Below are positions 48,401 to 61,067 of a DNA stretch of 64,000 nucleotides, piece after piece. Made by a program: the position numbers and the translations under genes. This DNA comes from Callipepla californica brunnescens (Eukaryota > Chordata > Aves > Galliformes > Odontophoridae), in contig JALIRH010000008.1 of NCBI GenBank assembly GCA_023055505.1, forward strand, positions 1,364,001 to 1,428,000, written 5' to 3'. Position 1 is the stretch's first letter; each line of letters starts with the position of its first letter. Under the pieces are notes generated by a model that saw nothing but the letters and a program-made list of their open reading frames with translations, did not search any database and had not been told where the DNA came from.

Positions 48401-51224
48401 AGTGGACACATTCCCTTTTAATAAGAATTCAATTTTTTGAGGTTTATGTGTGGCACACGTGCTTTTCCAGGATCACAGGCCCATCACAAATATATTCATC
48501 AGACACACAAAATGTGGGCACCAGCTGTAGCACAGATTTAGCTCAGATTCAGGAATGAAAAATGTATTATTCAGCAGAACCATTATTTTTGACTCTTATT
48601 TTATGAGCACCAGGAGTATTTTCCCTCAGTGGATGCCTACGTTCTGTATACCTAGCATAAGTATGCTTTGCCTCAGCTCTTTCTATCAGTGATTTTTTTT
48701 TTTAACAGAGGTTCAACTCGGTTCTAAATTCCAAATCAGAAAGCGATAAAAATAGTTATTATATGTAATTAAATAACCAGGATAAATGTTATTTCCATTG
48801 TAGTGGAGAAGAAACATGTACAACAGCAAACATGGTAACAATTTGACAATAATCCAAAGCAAATATCTGAAAGCCAAGAATGAAATCAAAACAATTTGGA
48901 ATGCATGTAAATGTCAGTGCCTTGTAGATTGCTCAGCTCTACTCTGCGATTACACAAGTAAATATAGACCCATTTGGTGAAATCCTTCACCTCCTGGTTA
49001 GATTTCTTAGCCACTAAATGGTAGCAAATTAACTACAAAGCTGCAGATACATGTTTACTGTCACTCAAACTAGCATCAATAGGATATAATTCCCAAAGAG
49101 CTTTGTAAAATGATACCTTCAGTCTTGCCCTGTATTTGCCTGGATCAAGAGTACAAGGGCGAACACTTGGAAGAAGAAGCTAATTAATATTCTCTGTCAT
49201 CAACCTGTCCCTTTTTATTCAATGCTAGTGTTTTGCGGAAGAGAAAATGTGGATGCTCATTTGTTATTTCCATGTTTGAAGCGTGTTTTAAGCACATCTG
49301 ATGTTAGCAGTTCTTGTTAACAGTGCGTTTCTTTTTGTGCAAGATAATCGTTTAATTTTGGTGTACCCGTAGGGATTTTTCTGGTTCTATTATTTTTTTC
49401 TTTCACTGGAGAAATAATTTGCTGTTACAAGCAAGGGCTGTGCTCTGAAATCTGGGGTTATAAACTGTTGCCATTTACGCAAGATAAACGTAGGACACAC
49501 ACATTTCTTTGTAGAATAGACTGAGGAAACCAGGATAGACTTCATGTTTGTTTATCAGATGGGATGGTGGAGGAGCCAACATCTGAACTCAGGTTTGCAG
49601 ATAGTGATGCTCAGCACTCCATGCTGCATGGGTAAAGGGATTTCACAAACTAATCACAGCATCACCCTACTCCATTCTCAGGTTCTTCTATTGGAAAGCA
49701 ACTGACAGGATTCCAATACTGACTACTTACTCGGGTCAAACAAAAGCTATACTCTTGATTTATAATTCCATGAGAAGTGGTATTCTCAGTGTGTAAGCTG
49801 GATGGGGTGGATGGAAACAGAAGAGGACTGACTCATTTTGCAAGGCATGCAGTTTGGGACATGCAGGGAAATGTCTTTGTTAAAACCATGCCGTGCATCC
49901 TGACTCAGCAAAGCCTTTACACACGTGTTTAGTGTTAAACACACGTGCAAGTCTCACAAGAGAGACTTTCTTTCTGCTTTCACTTCTCATCTCCAGTGTA
50001 CACTGTATCCAAGCAAAGGCAGTGGGAGATCATTTGCTGCTCAGAGCCACAGCAGCAAGCTGATGTCACTTGGGGATGGAGCAGCACATGCAGCCAAGGC
50101 AGCACATGGGAGTCCTCGGGGACTACACAGTTCTTTATGCAGATGGAAATGTAAGCAAATTCAAGCTATGAATTTTAGCAAGGCAAGATTAGGTACGTGA
50201 GAGCTGAACATTTTCAGAGGATTAAAGCTTGGCCAAACATGGGTTTAGTAAGAGTAGGGCAGCAAAAAGCCATATCTGTAACAGCAAGGCGTTGATCCAT
50301 GTGTCCTGCAGAATGAATGTCCTGGTGTTTGCCAGTGGAACAGCTGTAAGAATCTTCTCCCTGAAGACAAAATATTGCTTTTTCCCACAACCACTTTCCT
50401 GGCTACCAATGAAAACCATGCTCAAACTTCAAATTATCAGTGCAGGAGAAACTTCTGAAATGGAACTCAAGAAATTGTAAAGACTTATATTGAATGTGCC
50501 AGAGAATGTTCATCATAAATGCATGATGTGCAGATGAGTGTGTGCCTGTACATGTACACACGATGCATACTTACACACATACTGTGCTACTGCATCACTG
50601 GAGATGCTATAGACATCTTCACATCCCCGAATAATTAAATGTACTGGTAGTAAAACTGTAAGAAAACAGAGCAGGATATTGCGAGGATGTTAAAAATGTG
50701 TGAAGAATGTTCAAAGTAGCTGAATGTCGTGTGAAGTTGACTGGCTAGTTGCTATTTACAAATGTGATTACATGCTGTTACCATGGAAATGTGGGGTGGA
50801 AAATAAAAGACCAGTGTAGCTTCATCTTGAAGCAACTGTGACTGGGAGGAAAGCAAAAGCTGGCATTCCTCCAGGAGCAGATTAAATGTCTCCTAAAGAA
50901 TGAGCAGTATGTTTCAGATGCTATGCAAAGTTCTAGAACTCCAAGCAAATGAAGGTGAGGATAGGATGATAGATCCAATAGATCCAGTGAGAATCTATAG
51001 ATCTATAAGAATCCTATCACAGTACAATTTATTCTTTTTCCTGTGCTATTTACAATAAGTACTGAATGTTTTTTAAGTCTGCTTCAACTTATTTTGTGTT
51101 GCTTCAAGCACACAGTCTGCTTATATCCCCATGTACATCTTCCTCTTATCTGTGTTTGTGCTGTGATGATGTAATGAGGGAAGCATGCTCTGTGGATGTG
51201 ACTTTTGGGTCAAAACAAGCTTCA

Positions 51225-51392
51225 ATGGAACAGGTTGCCCAGAGAGGTTGTGGATGCCCCATCCCTGGAGGCACTCAAGGCCAGGCTGGATGTAGCACTG
51301 GGCAGCCTGCTCCAGTGGTTGGAGACCCTGCCCACAAGGTGGGGTTGAAACTAGATGATCTTTTGAGGTCCTTTTTAACTGACTTGGAACAC
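51225..51392 (+). mobile_element. CR1 LINE 3' fragment
   Basis: The sequence caggttgcccagagaggttg, then gatgccccatccctggaggc, then gggttgaaactagatgatc is a textbook CR1 3' segment. The terminal ATTCTATG repeats are missing or diverged. Confidence 0.9.
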
Positions 51393-54300
51393 AGTAAAAC
51401 CAGCGCTCTGTCTCAGCCCCCTTCTCTGGGGCTGGGAGCTGAGCTCTGCTTGTCCCACTAAGCCCTGCATTCAGAGAATGGCAGCAAGCCAAGAGCTGCT
51501 GGCATGTTCTTGTACACCGACCCTTAAAGAGGAAATGTTTGAGCTTCTTTGATATTGCTCTTTCTACTTGCATGCAAGCAGTTTGTTCTTTTCTACATAC
51601 ACCAGCTCACAAGCCAGAAGTTTATTGCTAGAGGTGCCCATCATCCATTTGACATCAATTCCCACCTATTTCTCTGTGCTGTTACTGCTGGATGGAAAGA
51701 AGCACCATTTGCAGAAATCCTAAACTCTGTTTTTCCCCTTTTGGGGCACAGACTCGTAGAAAAGCTGCACTACTCAACAGCCAAATGCCATTCAGTTTTA
51801 CCCCTTTAAACAGTGCTTTTAAAGCAGTTTATAATTATTAAAATTAATGACATTGAGACACTGCACCATTTTCAAATGGTAATGATTCTGTGCTTTCTCT
51901 CTGATAGAGCTGTCTCTCTAAAACCCACATCTGAAGCCCTTTATAGCAGAAACATCCCCTAGATAGAGCTTTTATGGGGTAAACGTATTCCCCACCTTTC
52001 TGTTGAATGATAGCCAGGGAAGTGAACCTCCATTCAGTATGGCTGTTCTTCATTATCCCGATGCTGACAAGCCCTGTCATCCTTCCCTCCCTCATTAAAC
52101 ATTTGTTCAAGTCCAGAAAACACATTTATGATGAAGTTAGGCTACATTATAGTACTCCCTCACGTTTCATAGCACAGTGACACTTCACAGAGTCTGATCC
52201 ATTATGCAATAAAAGTGTCGTACTGCGTATCTTGGTATAGGCAGTGTTTCTGACTGCAGTCTCTCATACTTGATGCTAAGCTACCACAGAAAACTAAGGC
52301 TATTTCAAATTGTCGTGGTGCCCTGGATTTTTCATTCCAGTTTCTGAATCAGCCAGTAGATCTGGTAAAAATCTGAACAGGTCTTCCTGCAGCCATGGAT
52401 TTAAGGAGTGCCTTCATTCTACCAAGTAAAATATGCCATCTTTTTCTAGATAATAATGCTATTGCTTTTCCATATAAGCTTCATGTGAATAACTAATGCA
52501 TCAGCTCCATGACTAGCACTTTGTTGCAAGCACTGGGTGCTCCCATAGCTTGCTCAGCTGGTCGTGGAGCACATTCATCAGGATATTCTGCTCGCTCTGG
52601 GAACCTTGACTCCTCATTCTTCATGTATTTCTTTGTGCTCCTTTCTTTCCCTGAAGTAGCTGTATTTCAAAACTGGTCTTGTTATAAAAGTAATACCTTG
52701 CTTCCACGAACTGAATGCTGGATAGGGCTCTGTTTGACAAACAGTAATTGCTTTCTCAGGAGTAAATCGGTGTGTATTGAGTTTGTCAGTGTCTGTTCAG
52801 CCCTGCTCATCTCTAATAAAATCTGAGTTTTTAGAACAAATAGATGACAGAATTTAAAGGCTGACTTCTTACCAAGAGTCCAGGTGTCTAAAATTAATAG
52901 ATGCACTGATTTTGACTTCCAACTGTCAGCTTAAGAGGGTATCATTTAGTCACAAAAAGAATATTACAAATATCTACTTCATCACAGTGAGACATTTCTT
53001 TAGATAAGCAGCAACATAAGGCAAATAAAGACAATTCCATAGTACCACATATTGATGAAGTGTAGTAACCATTAAACCTCTAAGGTGACTAAATGTACTA
53101 AGAAATGGGAGGCAGTAAGCACAATGACAATAAGTCACGCACACAAATACAGACAATATGCCATTCACGGCTCTCTGCATTGCCTTGACCTTCAGAGCCC
53201 TACGTTTGGCCATAGAGACAATGCTTGCCATTGGAGATGTATTATATTATGCTGCTGAATGACTACATTAAGCTCTTCCAAACTCCATTAAGTCTGATAT
53301 TCTTTCCGTTGTCTCTCTTCCCTCTAGTAATGCAAACCTTAGAGGAAAAATAGGACACAGCTTTGACACATCTCTGATGGATTACAATCCCATCTGAAAA
53401 GAAAGAGAAGGAATAAACTAATAATTCTGAGTATCCTGAGCTCTCGTACTTTCTGGAAGTACCCAGACAATGCCAGATGCACCCTATCTACACAGTCTCT
53501 TGATTCCAAACCTCGTAGTACAAGTCTGATCAGTTGTATGGAATTTCCCCTGTGTTTTCCTCCCACCCCAGCTGACTGACCTCACCATCACCCTTTTTTT
53601 TTTTTTTTTTTCCCCTTTTTTCTTTGCCAACACAGAAAGCTAGAGCAGCCACGATTAAGAATGAATAAAACAAAACCCGCGTGGCAGACACAGCGGCTGC
53701 AGCCACCCCGTTCCTGGTTCACGCTTCAATCCAGCGCCTGTTCCTGGAGCCAGCTGCACTCACAGCCCTGTGCCCACCACAGCTGCACGCCCCAACGCCA
53801 GCTGGCTCCTCCAGGCTGCTGCAGCACTCGGACTGACAGACACCGAGGGTCCGGGATGGACAGTGAGTGCAGTGCTGCTGTTAGGGACACGGCTGTCGCT
53901 GATCGGCATCCTGGGAGAAGCAGAGCTTGCAGTGGATGCAGGTCTTAAAGTGAACCAAAATGTGAGAACAAAGCAATCAGCTATCCACCTAGGTAAACAC
54001 TTTCAAATACGGCCGTGGCAAGTAAGGACAAGTTGCAGAGAAGTGCACATTGGTAGACTGCATAACTCTGAGGGTTATATTTCCACAAGTTTTCCAGTTG
54101 GATAGGTGGTGTCTGGTATTTCTGAAGTATTACTGGCTTGTTCCAACTGTATCTCGCATTGTGACAGCTCCTGAGAGCGAGAGCTGTTCTCTGTGCGTGT
54201 GAGCCAAGACAGCCTTTGTTACACTTGATCTATTCTTCTGTGAAATTGACTTTTTAAAGAAATCAGTAATGTATTCTGAGCTGCAGTAACCATCATCCGA

Positions 54301-55316
54301 AGACACGCTGCTTTCCTAGCACTTACGCATGTGACAAGAGTGCTAGGAGATGTAAATCAAAAGAGCATTCTCCTCGGCTGTCCGCAGCCCCTTGAAAGCT
54401 CTGCTTATTCCCCGGTGAACTGAGTGTGCTCAGTGTATTGCTGACACGAAAATAATCAGTCTCTGTCTTCAGTGTGTACCTCACTCTTTGCTGATCCTCT
54501 CAGCTGAGCTGGCAGAGATGACTCCAGCAGTGAGGGTTGTTTCTGCAGCTTCGTGGTGTAAAGAGTGACACCGGGAACCAGACACCTTGCTCTTCCCTAG
54601 CTGGCAGTTCTTTTGACACAAAAACAGAATTGTCTCCTATTTCAGCTTGGCACCATTTTTTGCCTTCATTTTGTGTGAAAGCAAAGGGTTCCTTGGAATG
54701 CTGGAAGTTTTGATTAGGGTAAGAGCATGGGAGTAAACTTGAAATGATTAATTTGTAAAACCTGACATCTGTGCTATATTTCTGCTATGCTTGCAATTAA
54801 ATGAGGAGAAGATGCATTTTATTCCTCCACATATCCATAAAATACATCTGACAAGTTCACAGATAAATTGTTGGGGATACTTGTTGCTGTCTGAACAGGA
54901 GAGCATTGCTGTAGATCACCTAACTTGCAGCTCTTCTTGTCATCATCTGCTCATGACTTCAAAGCAGAGAATGGAGGTCAGAGCGTTATAGCACTCAGGG
55001 ATTCCATGGATGAAAACAAAAGGGAAGCATGCAAGTCAATTAGCAGCACAACTCAGCAATGATAGCAGTATTTTTAAATGTATATATGCTTAACCAGACC
55101 AGCATTATTCAGGTATGGGGCAGAGCTCAGCGCTGCTGCAGGGCAGTGCAGTGTTGGTCTAAGTACTACATCATTCCATCTCCTTCTGTCTCCTCCAAGC
55201 AAACAGCTGACAGAACCCTATGCAAACAGTGGAGAAATGCCTGCTCCTAAGCAGTGCACTCACTTGAGGTGAGCTACAGTGAGAATTAAGTCATATTTAG
55301 ATAAGCTGAAGCCATT

Positions 55317-55340
55317 ATTATTATTATTGTTATTATTTTG
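55317..55340. repeat. TTA trinucleotide microsatellite
   Basis: About eight ATT/TTA units with one TTG interruption. Short, simple and intergenic. Confidence 0.85.
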
Positions 55341-57680
55341 ATTCATGCTGAGTGAGCAAACCCCTGCTCTCTGTGCTTCTTAAGTCATTTAGGGCATTTT
55401 CAAAGCACTTCAAGATACAGCAGGAAACCTAGATCCAGGTTTCTCTTTCCACTTGGTTGTAGGCTCCTTACATACCTCAGGTAGGAGCAGGTTCTCTCCA
55501 GGGTTTATGTGCACTCAGTGGAGAGACAATGGTGCCCTCAGACTGTGGCAGAATTCAAGGCGGATGGAAGCAATGCCTGGAGAGGCCTTTATGCCTTCCA
55601 GAGATGATAGAGGGAATCTGGAGTGACTACTACTGGCCCTGTGCCTAAACAAAGTATCTGAAATCGGATGGGATGAGCTGGTAACATAGAAATATCAGCA
55701 AAAGGCATCAGAATGTTAAGAAGGAAGATGCCTGACTTTCCTCAGGTTATAAAACTGATTCCAGACTGCTTCTTTAGACACTAAGTAGGCAAATCTGGGC
55801 CTCTAGCTATACAAATGGGGACAGCCCAGCAGGAAGTTGTCATGCCTTGTGACTTGGCTGCTTTTATTTAAGCACTGTCAAAGGAGTGATTCCACATCAC
55901 AGTGGCTCAAAGGCTGGCAGAGAGAAGGGCACCATGAAGTGACTTTTCAGAAATGAAACCTCTCCAGATCAGTAATTATCTTCATAGGCTCAATGAGTTT
56001 GGAGACTGCAGCACACAGTGGGTCAGCTGATCTGAGCTCCCATACCCTGAGCCCACCTCACATTCACCTTTGCATGCAGCCTGTTCCTCAGAATGCTTTT
56101 CCAGTTTGAATTGCAGCCTTCAAAGAAGGACAAGCTAATTTTAGGAGTGACCCACTGTATCAGCACTACAGAACAACAACTTTCTTCAATCCAAGAATGT
56201 AAAAACTGAATCAAGGTCTTTCAGGTTTTGCCATGCCAGGAATTTTATTTAGAGGTAGAGTATTCCCATTCTGAAGCTTGATTTAGTTAGATACGAACAC
56301 ACAAGAGCTCCAGAAAAGTTAGGGTAGATGTATCAAAAAAGATGATATGCTGATGTGTTTGTAGTAAGTGCTGCAGAGGAACATGAATTAATGGATCCTT
56401 GGATTTTCAATATGGAGATCTCTTTCCAACTCCAAATCGCAGGGACCAGGAACCAATCCTTGCTGAACATGAGAAGAGGGGATTTTTTCTTTCTTCCTGC
56501 ACTAGCCTCATGGTTTGACTCAGCACAGGTGCTTATCAATAGGAATAACCCCAGGGAAGAGAGTGCCTGAAGTAGACAACTTACAGCACTGAATTGGGAT
56601 TATTAGATCTTCTGCTGTGCTAATTCTGAGGGAAAATGAACTCCCTTGATACGCCTGGAACTTTCTAAGTGTCTATTCTGCAAGCACTTCTTCTCTTCCT
56701 TCTATCAGAGCAGGCTTGGCTGAGACCAAACCCCATGCAAAGCCCAGTACTACACAAAACACAACGGTAAGAATTCAAGTCCTGCAGATTTCAAACTTTT
56801 CTGAAGGTCTGTGGCTGTTTCAGAATCAAGGATGACACTTCAGGAAATAACGTTTGCAAAAATTGCCTTGAGCCATGTCTTTGTCTGAATTAATTTATTT
56901 GCAGACATGGATATTTACTGAATGTTATTGCACAGTTGCAAACCAGACAGTGTACCTTGAAATACAGGCACATGTGGCAATAAAACTACAGCGAAACCAC
57001 AAGCTGTGAAATCACTCTATCTGTTGTTCTTGAGTGGTTTTGAAAAACAGCAATCTGCTTTGCAGCCAACATATCAACCTCTCCAAAATAGCACCTAACC
57101 TATTGAGTCGATTTCAGGCTGTATGAATCCCTCTTCTTACCAGGTCTTTTAAATGGTGAGTTACTGAGAGCGGGCTGTCTCTGTCTGTAGTCAGAATGCA
57201 CAGATATGCCCAAGCCTCTGTCGGTACTGTGACACAAGCAAAGCATAACTTTCAGTTTCTGGTTGCTGTTGACCATGAATCAAGTCAAGCCAAGAGCTCT
57301 TAGTGTCAGCTCTGAAGCCCGTTTGTACAGATGAGGATCAGCAGTTGATCCACGCACACTGGGCCCAGAGTTTGATTGTTGCCAGCACGCTTTCTGTGAA
57401 GTATATAGAAATCAACAAGTAGTTGTCTCTTAAACTTTTGTACATGAAAAGAATGTAAAATATGGAGAGTACTGTCTGCAGTATTTTTCACTACATTCCA
57501 ATTAGGGGCTGCACCTTCTGCTGCTGGCCAGCATGCTTATTAACAAAGGGGAAATGCCTTCTATGCTTGAAATAACCTCACAGTGTTCACTCTGCCACAT
57601 GCAACAGGATGCATGTGGCATCATGCTTCCAGGCCTGACAGAGGAAGCTAATACAAAGAGGTAACAATTTTGCTCTGATC

Positions 57681-57813
57681 CATTCCTGGAGGTGTTCAAG
57701 AACCATGGAGATGTGCTTAGGGCCATGGTTTAGTGGGTGGTATTGGTGATAGGTGGTCTGTTGGACTGGATGATCTTGGCGGTCTTTTCCCACCTTAATG
57801 GGTCTGTAATATT
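57681..57813 (+). mobile_element. CR1-type LINE 3' fragment (diverged subfamily)
   Basis: The sequence cattcctggaggtgttcaag starts the match. It continues with tggactggatgatcttggcggtcttttccc and ends near taatgggtctgtaat. The middle part (gccatggtttagtggg) differs from the other CR1 copies in the window and indicates a different subfamily. Confidence 0.8.
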
Positions 57814-60199
57814 ATTATCTTGGCAACGCTCAGGTGGTCAGACCCTGTAGAACTGTTATCATGTCAGACATGAAGGAGAGAAGGATGTTTCCTGGCTAGA
57901 TCCAGGCATACTTTTCCATCCTTCCTACAAGAGGGAAACCTAGGTGTGGGCTAGAAGGAAACTATCCTGCAAGCCAGTCAGACTCATATCTGGGCCATCT
58001 CAGGTCAATATGCCATCTAGACAGAGTTTGGCTTTGACAGAGCAGACTTCCCTGCATGTATTCTGAGCTGCACATCTCTTTCTACCTCTCTTAGCTGGGT
58101 GCTGATGCTGTGTACTGCACTCCCTTCTCGCTCCTGTAGCTGCAAGCCTAAAATGTTCTGCTTCAGGATCTGTGTCTGATGTTCTACCCAGTTACTCTGC
58201 AGATGGCCTCTGTGATCCGGTCCTAAGTCATAAATGAGGGGTAACTTTGACACAGCAGTTCTGCTGCAGTAAAAGTGGGTAAGTTAAAACTGTGTTTGGC
58301 ATCATAAAAAAAAAAAAAAAAAAGTCAGGTGGTGCAGAACAGTATGTGTGAGATATAATAGGGCCCACAGATGATAGAGGGAGGTTTGAAAAGAAGAATT
58401 AAGTGAGAATGTTCAGTCCAGAGAATGAATACAAAGCAGTAGATGAAGAGAGGCATTTCTGAGGCACGTTTCCATGCTGGTGTTCACTTTGTTCAGGGAC
58501 AGATAATTGTCTCTGGCTTGTCTTAGCAACAGCAGACGGCACTGCGCTGGGTGGCAGCCCTACTGCTGCAGGTTGGCCATATCTCAGGGGGGATATACAG
58601 CTGGGCAGGAGTGCTTCTCAGCAGAGAATTTACTGGTCTTGGTTGTGTATAATATACTGGTTTTATTGCAGGGCCTTTGTGGAAAGAATCTGCCAGATTT
58701 TCTGTTTTCACTTGGAGAAAAGCAGAATACTTCAGGACTGTAAGTGAGAATGAAGCTGTGGAAATAAAGCACTGTCAGTCAAGTAGCTCTACCCGCAAAC
58801 AGAGATCCTGTTACTTAACCAGAGGGCATGCAAAGGCTTCTGGGGGCTGCATCTATTGGCGTTTGCTGCTATAAAAAGCAGTAGTCAAGCACGAGCACTT
58901 CCTACGCATTTCAGTGCAGTTATTACACATCACATGACTCCCGAGAAACAGCCAGTAACAGTTCTCCAGTTTGCAAGAAGGTGCTTGTATCTCTTGCCTC
59001 CTGGAAGAGAAAGCAAAAAAAAAAAAAAAATCAATACGGGGCGTCACGCAACACCTTCAGAAGACAGGATGACTTCCACTGAGCAGGTTGGGTCCTGCCT
59101 GGCAGGCTCAGCATGCACTGAAAACAGCACAGTGCGGGGTCTTCTGAGCAAGGTGAGGGAAAGCACTTCCAACTTCCAGTTCCCATGAGCTTCAAGAGTG
59201 AAGTCAGACAAAACAGGCACCCCCAGACCAAGAGTCCTTCCGAAGCTGTGTCTCAAGCAAGCTGTACCTGAAGCTTCCTTAGCTCAGTTCATATATGACA
59301 GACCAGAACAGTGACCAGGACTCTGTGTTGGTGGCCACTGGGCAAAGACAATCTGACAAGGGAACCGAAACACATGTGGACTTTGCACCAAGAAGTGCAA
59401 ATCTGTTTCTCCACATTGGCACAGATCTTTTAAGTGACGTTGAGTCTTACTGTCCCCATGCTTTAGTCCCTTCTATGGAAATGAAGTGTAACTTCTCTCA
59501 CAACCTCTCCCTCTTCCTTTGAGTTGTCTTCCTGTAGACTGTGAGCTTTAGTGTAAATCTCCTTTAGCACTATCTTTAGATGCTAATGGAACAGTGCAGT
59601 CAGCGCCAAGTGAAGGCGGGAGTCGGAGCTCAGATACTTCAAAGGAAACTTCTCCTTGATGCAGCCAGCCCCAAACAGTTATTAGTGACACAAAGTGTGG
59701 TACAACAGAGTGGTACGAGTTGTTTTCTCTGCAGGAACTTTTCTGCAGGTCACAAAGGCCCTGATAATCCTGTGCTTTTCAAAACTGCCTACAAAGAAAA
59801 GTGAAATCCCAAAGCCTGTCGCTGCCAAACAGGCTGTGTCACTGACAGTGCAGCAGTCTTCTGGTGATGTGGCCTGCAGGGCTGGCTGATAGCACGTGGC
59901 CTTTCTCTTGTCTGTTTTTAATCAAATCCCAACAACAGGAGCTGACAACCACATCCCAGGGGTTCACCCAGAAAATTCCTCAGCTTCTGGCTGGACTTTT
60001 GTTTGTCTGCTGCTCTCGGTGTGCTCAGCAGTCTGCTGCCTGCAGGGCTGCACCTCACACCACCAAGCTGCCGACAGCATCTCATTTGGACACAGTTTTA
60101 CTCTGGACCAAGTGTTCGAAGAGCTCATTGTGCTGAGCCACAATCACAGCTCAAGGCCTTAAATAACTGTGGAGATTTAAACTGGTATGTTGTGGGCAC

Positions 60200-60502
60200 T
60201 CAAAATTGAACATGTGTTGGAGAGATGAACTCAGCTGCATTGTGCTGAAGAATTAGCAGACACCATATAGTTCCGTTTTTACAATCGCATTTTTCCAAGC
60301 AATAATTTCTTGGGTATTTAGCCATTTCATTTTCCAGCTGCACTGTAACTGGTTGATTGCAATTCCAGCTGTGGTTTCTTTGACTCAGGATATGAACTGG
60401 ATTAAGAAAAAAGGGTTTTGGTAGATCCGAAGCTTTGAGTGTTGATAGACCAAGTGCAACTACAGCTATAACAAACATGATTCTTGTATCATCCAGTCTC
60501 AT
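60200..60502 (-). CDS. Unrecognised small ORF with signal-peptide-like N-terminus and cysteine cluster
   Basis: This is a single open frame of 100 residues from ATG at 60502-60500 to TGA. I do not recognise the family. The N-terminus MRLDDTRIMFVIAVVALG plus LSTLKA has a charged start, a hydrophobic core and a small-residue end, like a signal peptide. The remaining part has five cysteines, four of them clustered in YCLEKCDCKNGTIWC, and two N-glycosylation sequons (NHS, NGT). Upstream on the same strand there is an AATA-repeat with a TATA-like ATAAAAG about 45 bases before the ATG. The start context is weak, with T at -3. No splice sites are needed. It may be a genuine small secreted protein, an exon of a larger gene, a fragment of a retroviral envelope, or chance. 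Confidence 0.25.
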   Translation of the reverse strand: MRLDDTRIMFVIAVVALGLSTLKASDLPKPFFLNPVHILSQRNHSWNCNQPVTVQLENEMAKYPRNYCLEKCDCKNGTIWCLLILQHNAAEFISPTHVQF

Positions 60503-60540
60503 AAGAAAGTCTGGCTGAAGCCAGCCAACAAATGATGCTT

Positions 60541-60560
60541 TTATTTATTTATTTATTTTA
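60541..60560. repeat. TTTA tetranucleotide microsatellite
   Basis: Five TTTA units on the + strand, immediately upstream of the small - strand ORF. Confidence 0.8.
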
Positions 60561-60671
60561 ATTTTAGTTTCGTTTTCCTTATTGCAATGACAGGAATCAC
60601 GCTCCCTCATGCCTTAGCAGGGTGAGGGTGGGAAAAGTTCTCCGAGGAAGTTCCATCACCCAGAAGAAACG

Positions 60672-60832
60672 TAAGGGCTGCTCCGAAAGTAGTGCCTTAT
60701 ATTTCATGGAGCCCGCAGTGTCAGAGGCGGACAATGGTGGGAGCGCAGCAGAGGTTGTGCTTTCCTGCCGGTATCCTGTTGCATGCTGTTGTTGTGTGAC
60801 AGATGGCAGCAGAGGGGCAGTCTGAAAGGTGA
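60672..60832 (+). mobile_element. Mariner (GalluHop-like) 5' end fragment
   Basis: It starts with TA then agggctgctccgaaagtagt, which matches my recollection of the terminal inverted repeat of the GalluHop mariner family of galliform birds. It is followed by an internal block with gttgttgtgtgacagatggc and agcagaggggcagtctga, which I recall as lying just ahead of or at the transposase start. The similarity ends abruptly at about 60832, and no transposase coding or second inverted repeat is seen. It is therefore a deletion derivative or remnant. The family name is from memory. Confidence 0.65.
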
Positions 60833-61067
60833 TGGCAGAAGGAGGAGGAACTATTTCTGGAGCTACTGACGTGCTGGTGATCCCAGGTTCTCCCCTGACT
60901 CAGAGCCGGGAGCTGTGATGCAGCTGTGCCCTGCTCTGCGTCAGCATCACAGAGCCTTCTGGCCTTGAGTACTGCCTGCAGAAAGCAACTCTTCAAGTCT
61001 CTGTTACACTTCCATGGTGCAAGATCAGAAATTGTCCCTTTTATCATCGTTCTAAAGAAGACAAAGA

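Larger units (their letters stand above)
45650..60199. other. Intergenic region between FAM168B and PLEKHB2 promoters
   Basis: I see no supported gene in this 14.5 kb. It is mostly unique, AT-rich DNA with two CR1 fragments (51.2 and 57.7 kb), a TTA microsatellite at 55317-55340, and poly(T) and poly(A) tracts at 53596-53612 and 58305-58323. A GC-richer patch at 53690-53930 has GT-type donor sites but no convincing ORF. Enhancers or noncoding RNAs could be present and would need conservation or expression data. Confidence 0.5.

Noticed and set aside
51121..51573. 150-codon frame on the - strand
   Set aside because: Most of it is the antisense of a CR1 3' fragment (51225-51392), so the open frame is repeat-derived.
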